Below the pieces are notes generated by a model. It saw nothing but the letters and a program-made list of their open reading frames with translations, ran no database searches and was not told the origin of the DNA. Below are positions 24,401-29,023 of a stretch of DNA of 29,023 nucleotides, piece after piece; position 1 is the stretch's first letter, and every line of letters starts with the position of its first letter. The translations under genes and the position numbers were made by a program. Source of the stretch: a virus. The DNA lies in IMG/VR virus record IMGVR_UViG_3300032820_000076, positions 1 to 29,023 of that record; one strand, 5' to 3'.

Positions 24401-26252
24401 TAATGATGCTATAAATTATGGAACTGGAGCATTTGTAATACCAACAGTAGGGTTAAACGGTACTATATCAGGTGCAGAAGTACTTACTAAAGGAAAACAT
24501 TATACTGGTGCCGGAGCAGTTGGCATAGTAGGTGAGGCAAGAGATTCTACTACTGCAAATACAAGTATAGGAAAAGATGCTGTAGTGTCTGTAACATATA
24601 CAAGTGATACTGTATCAGGAGCGGCCGGTGCAGGTGGTTCTAATTATAGAACACCTAAACCTTTTAAAGAAGTAAATGCAACTAAATTTAACGGTGCATT
24701 TTGTGCAGATCCTTCGCAAGTAAATTTTACACCAGATCCAATACTAGATGGAATGCATGTAACAGATAGTGCCCAAAAATATGTAGGCGTATATCCTATA
24801 ATGGATGGTCATAATGATGGTGCTCATGATGATACTGTACCATATGATGGTTCTGGTATGACAATTGGTACTCATAATTTACATTTTGTTGATGCATTTA
24901 TTAAAAATATACGAACAGAAAATCACTGGAATGACGAAGAAGCATTAACTATTTTAAATAGAGCAACCCATGAAGAAGGTACAGACGCAAAAGCAAGAAC
25001 TAATGTAGGAGCAATAGCAACTCATAAAGGTAAAGCAGAAACTCATATATATGCAAATGGTGGGCCCAATGATGCTGGTGGCGAAGGTGTAATTAATATT
25101 AAGGCTAGATCACAAGGAGATGCCCAATCTAAAATACTTTTACAAACGTATGCTCAAGGCGATACTCTAAGTCATATTAATATTGTAGCCAGAACTGATG
25201 GTGCTCATGATGCTGGTACACAAGAAAGTAAAGCATATATTAGTTCATATGGTTCAAAAACACATATTGGATCCCTTAATTTTCCATATGGACAGCGTCG
25301 AGAACTTCATCTTGATGGGGTACATCAAAATTTTGAAGGTGCTACTAATGCTAATGATGGAAATGAAGTTCATGTACAAGCAACAGATATGGTTGTTATT
25401 GAACGATATGATACTGTTGGAAGAACAGCAAATGCACCGACCGGAACTGTTTTAGATATGAGTAACTGGTTAACTCGAGTTGAAGTAGATGCAAAAGATA
25501 CAAGAATAAACGGACACGTACACTTAGGTGACGGGACTCTTGAAAATGCAGGAACAACTGATTTATGGGATAGAAGTATTTATTTTAACGCAAATGTAAG
25601 TTCTCATGTAATACCAGGCAGAGATAGTGATGATCCTGATGCGGCACTCGATGGAGCAGGTTGGGATTTGGGTGCAACAGATGCTGAAGGAAGTATTAAA
25701 GATGTTCATGGCGACCTACAAGCCGCTATTACTACTGGTCCTACCGATAGGCGTTGGCGTACACTTTATGTAAGAAATATTAGTTCTGGATCTAATACAT
25801 CAACTGGATTAATAGATGGTGATTGGTCATTAACTGATGGCTCTACGTTTCAATCAACTTATACTGCTGACTTAGCAGAACGTTATGAAGCAGATGATAA
25901 TTTAGAATCAGGAACAGTAGTTGCAATAGGCGGCGATAATGAAGTAACTGCAACTACATCAGAAAACGATGAAAATGTATTTGGAGTAGTATCTACAGAA
26001 CCTGCATTTATAATGAATGGAAGAGCAGGTACAAACGAAACTCATCCATTAATAGCAATGACTGGGCGTTGTCCATGTAAGGTTGTTGGAAAAATAAATA
26101 AAGGCGATAGACTAGTGTCATCCTCGACTACAGGCAGAGCCAGAAAAGCAGACTTGACAAATGATTCTGTATTTGCTATAATAGGTAGAGCGATCGAGGC
26201 ACATGACTCTGATGGAGAAGGTACAATAGAAATCGCCGTTACTAGAAACTAA
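21453..26252 (+). CDS. Tail-fibre-like protein (1599 aa)
   Basis: The N-terminal 190 residues (TPLKLVGQNYKNYG, LIAENFVHIMENF, NPIVGQLWYKP, REGDFWFNSS) match the attachment part of fibre-like proteins in marine T4-like phages. Next come GxGY beta units (near residues 296, 410 and 455). At about 610-640 is the shaft-like motif GGAHVGKNLHVDGSVSITG, followed by LTIEDNLIELN, typical of trimeric fibre shafts. A long beta-rich, repetitive region (about 1170-1400, with many HI, IxNIKAR and IxIVAR strands) suggests beta-helix. The last 130 residues (TADLAERYEADDNLESGTVV, FGVVST, GRCPCKVVGKINKGDRLVSS, IGRAIEA) form a separate tip domain. The expected role is host recognition at the baseplate or tail tip. 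The ribosome site is AAAGG, 12 bases after the preceding stop. Confidence 0.85.
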   Translation: MPYDIKNYKGSSIASVLEGTVNTQTPLKLVGQNYKNYGQLIAENFVHIMENFSRDIAPTNPIVGQLWYKPADGHIYMLDQDANNKTKWKSMATMDIRTTDPVDDPSGYTPREGDFWFNSSADAGILNIRYRNDETGALTWGQLSVPVAADATLLFQNIYDDSAAGQTTEPPVSHACIKFVVDNKVIGIYSTGETEWSPLGKLLGTPLQITSGGSAVTYDVEANPDGSALHSNFPYIRAGLTLSGPYDPDIQAGSTEGLSYQVKFPAPAAGGTIAEGYPIINKALQSIESIVITNQGSGYTSTTLGSWNTNGASAFDQIEEGQGPSGTAPALVAVLGTAGTEFEDKIVSVTIGNDTNGKAGGNGYFTPPVSPSLNGNIRIGRNNTDFADFRNLQAGFGRKIIGITILGAGTGYSNGSITIQAPTGEDGTQATATITTDQNASGAITAVTIGNQGDGYTYAPSTANGGITVPTGQNASLIAVLGDDRLILDANSISGDKLHGGNISGFESSAISDLTDWHRNDPGIQGLVIKNGWGSEEGLATDTTGVHNTDKTAWTSYTYGGQLNAWTMIVNDAADSLQKRRAGYVQVAYEREQTLGTTSGTVTADGGFRVLGGAHVGKNLHVDGSVSITGSLYTGGQINNIEVNNLTIEDNLIELNKSQTDLAPANSGSAPLEGISGLFIDRGLLSSTQVPFSTLLWDDSDFVLSGTTPTGGGPINKQEDFFKLGTFTGKTEPTTPDDPEDGTLGSTNTISGFQLANLDALMYTAQAGVKCDIISDSQGHESVPTDRDVGGYIGRYNGFAQDSAGAAYPNTIAVADVEYNDDGAYPGKDLILVDSDERIIRGEFHFYRDAYPTDGSDPLVDTGVTIHDGGVSSGKTGGTGGENLYVIKEVQVDTQANSLGTFMRGSGGPGARWNTGGGVVIDVDATSPNITSATWAGIDVTHSFLEDPIWFVAGTGDIGAGQVCALREGRSIGWNRPRIHVHDNDAINYGTGAFVIPTVGLNGTISGAEVLTKGKHYTGAGAVGIVGEARDSTTANTSIGKDAVVSVTYTSDTVSGAAGAGGSNYRTPKPFKEVNATKFNGAFCADPSQVNFTPDPILDGMHVTDSAQKYVGVYPIMDGHNDGAHDDTVPYDGSGMTIGTHNLHFVDAFIKNIRTENHWNDEEALTILNRATHEEGTDAKARTNVGAIATHKGKAETHIYANGGPNDAGGEGVINIKARSQGDAQSKILLQTYAQGDTLSHINIVARTDGAHDAGTQESKAYISSYGSKTHIGSLNFPYGQRRELHLDGVHQNFEGATNANDGNEVHVQATDMVVIERYDTVGRTANAPTGTVLDMSNWLTRVEVDAKDTRINGHVHLGDGTLENAGTTDLWDRSIYFNANVSSHVIPGRDSDDPDAALDGAGWDLGATDAEGSIKDVHGDLQAAITTGPTDRRWRTLYVRNISSGSNTSTGLIDGDWSLTDGSTFQSTYTADLAERYEADDNLESGTVVAIGGDNEVTATTSENDENVFGVVSTEPAFIMNGRAGTNETHPLIAMTGRCPCKVVGKINKGDRLVSSSTTGRARKADLTNDSVFAIIGRAIEAHDSDGEGTIEIAVTRN
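25860..26249 (+). other. C-terminal tip domain of the fibre-like protein (DLAERYEAD...GVVST type)
   Basis: Codons 1470-1599 carry ADLAERYEAD, GTVVAIGG, NVFGVVSTEPAFIMN, GRCPCKVVGKINKGDRLVSS and IIGRAIEA. The order DxAExYE, then GxxV...GG, then GVVSTxPA is shared by C-terminal domains of many phage fibres and resembles the self-cleaving peptidase-G2-type tip domain. Autocleavage is not shown here. Confidence 0.6.
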
Positions 26253-26265
26253 TGTAGGAAACTAG

Positions 26266-28449
26266 ATGGCCGAATATCAAGATAGGACCGGTTACAACGT
26301 AGGTATTACCGGCGGGGCTGGTGGATCTGAACCACCAGATACTATCGAAGCTCAATGGTTAAGAAAATTAGAAAGAGATTTGTGGGTTAGATTTTGGGGT
26401 CCTGGAGTTGCTTGTTCTGATTGGACGGGGACAGGCGAAACCGAATACGATCGAGCTACAGGATGGAACCAATCTGCTAGTTATGACGCAGGCACATCTG
26501 GCACAGGAACAGCTCGTGCAGGTATGGGCGACATCCAAGGAAACCCCGATTCTCATATTTCTGCAGGTTCGGGCATATCAACTACTGATCCTCGAGATGC
26601 AATTGGGTATGGAAAATATACAGTTCGACAGGGTACTAATATAACTAATGCTTCTAAAGAAGATCCTTGTGTGGTTACTTGTGCGACAGCTCATGGCTTA
26701 TTAGATGAAGATCCTGCACACGAAGGTTCCCCCACAGGATTATCTGTTCCTAATGAAATACAAATAGTAGGTGTTCCTGATACTAGTATGTATCAATTAA
26801 ATGAACAATATTTTTTTGTTAAAGTTATTAGTGCTACTGAATTAGAATTATATGCTGATGAAGGGTTTACTACCACATATAATGCTAGTACCCATCAAGA
26901 ATGGGCAGGAACAGAAGGATACGTTAATTTTGTTGTAGATTTTGAGGCAGGAACCGGTGATGCAGGTAATTACGAACGAACAACTACTATTGCTAGAGAT
27001 CAATATATTGCATTACAACAAAGAATTAATGCGGCTATAAAACGTACAGGACAGTCTACTCAGGCTACAGGAACAAGTGTCGGAACAATAGGTGTTCTTG
27101 ATCTTGTTCAAACTAAAGCAATGTACGAATCAGACGGAAGTACTCTTGCTAGTAGTTTAAATGAAGATACAGGCAGAGTTCGAGATGCTCATGTAAATGC
27201 AATGTCTGACGAAATAGAACGGATTGGAGGAGGTAGTTCCGCCAGTGAGTCGGCGCCTCCAAATACAAATACAACTTCACTGGGTCATTTTAATTTTCAT
27301 AAATTGCTTGTTAACGGAATATATGCTCCTTATTCTATGAATAATTTTGATTTGTCTGTATATAGTGAAAATATAGATCAGGCAAGTGGATCATTTAGTA
27401 ATAATTGGGGCTCAGATACTTGGCAAGCAGGCGGACAATCGCCCCCACCGTATAATATACCGTGGAGCGACAATGGTGGATCTGAATACGGAAATGATAG
27501 ACCATTTCTGGAAGCTCGAATGACTTTTAACGATTGGGATCATATGCGATACTGGTTTAATCAAGGAGGTTGTTGTGCATTTCATCCTGACTATGCGGCC
27601 GCAGGCGCGAACCCGCCGCCGAACACGAATCCGTCAGCGACGTGGGGAAGCTGGATGTGGCAAAATTTAGCCAAAGCTAATAATGGTCCGGCTCCAGCCG
27701 CCGCAAAAGTTTTTATTGGCCAACTTAATCCTTATCATGAAAATGCCTCACTTATAAGTTCCGGGCAAGTTACTTTTCGTAATGGAGGATCTAGCATAGG
27801 TTGGGGTGTTACTGCTGATGCTCCTAGAGTACATGCAATAGGAGATCAAGCCAATGCATATTTTGCTGGAACCGGTGCAGACTCAACTGACGGAATAACA
27901 ATAACAGGACTTTCAACCACAAACATGGCACAAGGTGATATATTACATTTGGGTGTGTGGTTAGGTGAAATAGAAACCATCGATAGTGCCTCAGCAGTTA
28001 CTCTTTATCGGATAATACGACAAATAAACGGAACTGAGTATGATCCTGCCTCCGATGCGATAGGAGGAACCCCTGCATCAGTATGGGCATGTAGTAAATG
28101 GTATCGAGCATGTCAATATGATGGAAATGCAGGATTATATGGCGATAATGTTCCTTTTCCTAATAATGAAACCTGGCCCGCACCGCGTTCGTCTGGTGAC
28201 CCGTATATACATTTTGATTGGAGATTTGTTAAAGATCCAAGTCAAACAAACAAGCCATGTATTTTTTATAGAATGATGTATGATAATGCAAGTGTCCATG
28301 CTACAGTTCATGGTGTAGGAACTATGCGAATGGGTAGCAGGTGGCCAGATACTGTAGGATATTTTTATCCTGAACAAGGAAGTCCTCCAGTAGTAGTTAA
28401 AGATAATGCATCATCGGCTGAAAACCATGACGGTTTTAATAGAATTTAA
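26266..28449 (+). CDS. Virion-like protein of unknown function (727 aa)
   Basis: This gene follows the fibre gene by 13 bases, with AGGAA as ribosome site. The N-terminus includes TIEAQWLRKLERDLWVRFWG, a Trp/Arg-rich segment. Residues about 130-205 contain TNASKEDPCVVTCATAHGL and QLNEQYFFVKVISATELELYADEGFTT, a small beta domain seen in marine phage virion proteins. Next is a helical stretch (YIALQQRINAAIKRTGQS, 250-ff) and then a large Trp-, Gly- and Asn-rich C-terminal half with SWMWQN, FIGQLNPYHENASLIS and several Cys (GGCCAF, WACSKWYRACQY). It reads like an adhesin or decoration protein, but I do not recognise the family. A short GC-rich patch interrupts it at codons 444-463. It shares the operon with the 116-aa gene after it. 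Confidence 0.8.
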   Translation: MAEYQDRTGYNVGITGGAGGSEPPDTIEAQWLRKLERDLWVRFWGPGVACSDWTGTGETEYDRATGWNQSASYDAGTSGTGTARAGMGDIQGNPDSHISAGSGISTTDPRDAIGYGKYTVRQGTNITNASKEDPCVVTCATAHGLLDEDPAHEGSPTGLSVPNEIQIVGVPDTSMYQLNEQYFFVKVISATELELYADEGFTTTYNASTHQEWAGTEGYVNFVVDFEAGTGDAGNYERTTTIARDQYIALQQRINAAIKRTGQSTQATGTSVGTIGVLDLVQTKAMYESDGSTLASSLNEDTGRVRDAHVNAMSDEIERIGGGSSASESAPPNTNTTSLGHFNFHKLLVNGIYAPYSMNNFDLSVYSENIDQASGSFSNNWGSDTWQAGGQSPPPYNIPWSDNGGSEYGNDRPFLEARMTFNDWDHMRYWFNQGGCCAFHPDYAAAGANPPPNTNPSATWGSWMWQNLAKANNGPAPAAAKVFIGQLNPYHENASLISSGQVTFRNGGSSIGWGVTADAPRVHAIGDQANAYFAGTGADSTDGITITGLSTTNMAQGDILHLGVWLGEIETIDSASAVTLYRIIRQINGTEYDPASDAIGGTPASVWACSKWYRACQYDGNAGLYGDNVPFPNNETWPAPRSSGDPYIHFDWRFVKDPSQTNKPCIFYRMMYDNASVHATVHGVGTMRMGSRWPDTVGYFYPEQGSPPVVVKDNASSAENHDGFNRI
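27595..27653 (+). other. GC-rich patch within the 727-aa gene
   Basis: Bases 27596-27653 hold 42 G or C out of 58 (hand count), in strong contrast to the AT-rich surroundings. The segment starts with the octamer GCGGCCGC and uses GCG, CCG and ACG codons where neighbours use GCA, CCA and ACA. It encodes AAAGANPPPNTNPSATWGSW, a Pro/Asn/Ala linker. The reading frame is not disturbed. Confidence 0.8.
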
Positions 28450-28462
28450 CTAAAAGGAGAAT

Positions 28463-28813
28463 ATGGATGACAAATTAGAAAAAGCATTAGACTTTTCAAA
28501 CTTTAGACAAACACTTTTCAACCAACAACAAACTTTAAAAGCAAAAATAATAAATGAATTATTACTAACATATCAAGACTCAATATTTAAAGCAACACCA
28601 GAATTAATAGGACTAGTTAAAACTATTGTAGATTTTAATTATCCTACAGTTATTATTGATGACATAAATGAAAATCCTGTTAATATAAAAAGTCCTAAAG
28701 AATTTTTAGAAAATTTAATAGCAACTTATTCAAAAGCAAAAAACTCACATTATATAGGATATGCCAAAATCAAAAAAGCAAGATCAGTTAAAAAACTCGT
28801 CAACTTCGAGTAA
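28463..28813 (+). CDS. Conserved hypothetical phage protein (116 aa)
   Basis: The ATG at 28463 has a strong AAAGGAGA ribosome site and follows the 727-aa stop by 13 bases. The N-terminal block LDFSNFRQTLFNQQQTLKAK is helical and polar. The middle includes FKATPELIGLVKTIVDF and a short acidic loop VIIDDINENPVNI (63-75), and the C-terminus FLENLIATYSKAKNSHYIGYAKIKKARSVKKL is helical. The pattern ALDFSNYRxTLFNQ...FLxxLxxxYxxAxNxYYxxYxKIKKxRSV is one I associate with conserved small proteins in T4-like marine phages, found close to virion genes. Function unknown. Its last 53 bases overlap the next gene. Confidence 0.75.
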   Translation: MDDKLEKALDFSNFRQTLFNQQQTLKAKIINELLLTYQDSIFKATPELIGLVKTIVDFNYPTVIIDDINENPVNIKSPKEFLENLIATYSKAKNSHYIGYAKIKKARSVKKLVNFE

Positions 28814-29023
28814 AGGCGCAATATTTCTTGCATACAATCATAAAATAATAAACTATGTTAAGTTGGCTTGTTTAAGTGCCTCTTCTGTTAGGAAGTATTT
28901 AAATTTATCTTGTTCTCTAATTACAGATCCCGGATCACTGCGTTATTTTGAAAGGCATTACCCTATATCTATAATAGAAAAGATATTCAAAAATGTTATA
29001 ATAGATGAAAAAACCGATGAAGA
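28761..29023 (+). CDS. Possible glycosyltransferase-like protein (partial, runs off right edge)
   Basis: The frame opens at ATG 28761 and stays open for 87 complete codons to the edge. It overlaps the 116-aa gene by 53 bases. After a polar start (MPKSKKQDQLKNSSTSSKG) come AIFLAYNHKIINYVKLACLSA, SSVRKYLNLS and LITDPGSLRYF. The order hydrophobic strand, AYN, Y-x-K-L-A, helix, then SLITD resembles the N-terminal part of GT-A-like proteins of marine phages. The catalytic part lies outside, so the assignment is tentative. No in-frame alternative ATG exists before residue 19. An in-frame TAG at 28755-28757 rules out an earlier start. The AGGA site is only one base from the ATG, so initiation may be weak or coupled. 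Confidence 0.5.
   Translation, partial: MPKSKKQDQLKNSSTSSKGAIFLAYNHKIINYVKLACLSASSVRKYLNLSCSLITDPGSLRYFERHYPISIIEKIFKNVIIDEKTDE

Noticed and set aside
27595-27653. Diversity-generating retroelement variable region
   Set aside because: AAC codons are present, but there is no reverse transcriptase, no template repeat, and the segment is not at the C-terminal end of the gene.
1-29023. tRNA genes, CRISPR arrays, insertion sequences or attachment sites
   Set aside because: No cloverleaf-like segment, regularly spaced direct repeat, transposase or integrase was found on reading; a tRNA-scan would be decisive for tRNAs.

Overview
The window looks like part of the genome of a T4-type (myovirus-morphology) tailed phage of the marine kind. 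It is AT-rich and densely coded with small gaps. It carries the baseplate wedge pair gp25 then gp6, followed by a giant virion protein in the gp7 position, a tail-fibre-like protein and further virion genes. Its PRPP synthetase resembles alphaproteobacterial enzymes. With the AT-richness this points, as an inference, to an AT-rich alphaproteobacterial host such as a SAR11-type bacterium. No tRNA, rRNA, CRISPR array, integrase or transposase was seen, and no convincing intrinsic terminator.

Left part (1-4526, minus strand): a run of small, tightly packed and often overlapping genes. In transcription order: a 110-aa conserved phage protein, an 89-aa coiled-coil protein, a ~54-aa membrane peptide, a 249-aa unknown, a 119-aa unknown, a 53-aa coiled-coil peptide, prs (PRPP synthetase), a 201-aa protein with an ATP-grasp-like look, a 102-aa three-helix membrane protein, an 85-aa unknown, and a lipoprotein with an LPP20-like domain cut by the left edge. 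Two near-consensus sigma70-type promoters sharing an identical 17-bp core drive this side (575-602 and 4571-4598). A T4-late-like box sits before the 249-aa gene.

Divergent control region (4527-4659): the second sigma70-type promoter points left, and a T4-late-like box (AATAAATA, 4630-4637) points right, so 133 bp separates the apparent early or metabolic module from the virion operon.

Right part (4660-29023, plus strand): gp25, an enlarged gp6 (1183 aa), a 4062-aa baseplate-like giant, a 209-aa protein behind a perfect TATAAATA box, a 1599-aa tail-fibre-like protein, a 727-aa virion-like protein, a 116-aa conserved phage protein, and an open gene at the right edge with a possible glycosyltransferase-like start. 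The giant protein is a mosaic: a gp7-position conserved N-terminus and C-terminus, two degenerate cupredoxin-like domains, a five-repeat beta-propeller-like block and several GxGY beta modules also found in the fibre protein. Together these genes would build the baseplate wedge and its peripheral adhesins, while the left module would supply PRPP and alter the host envelope.
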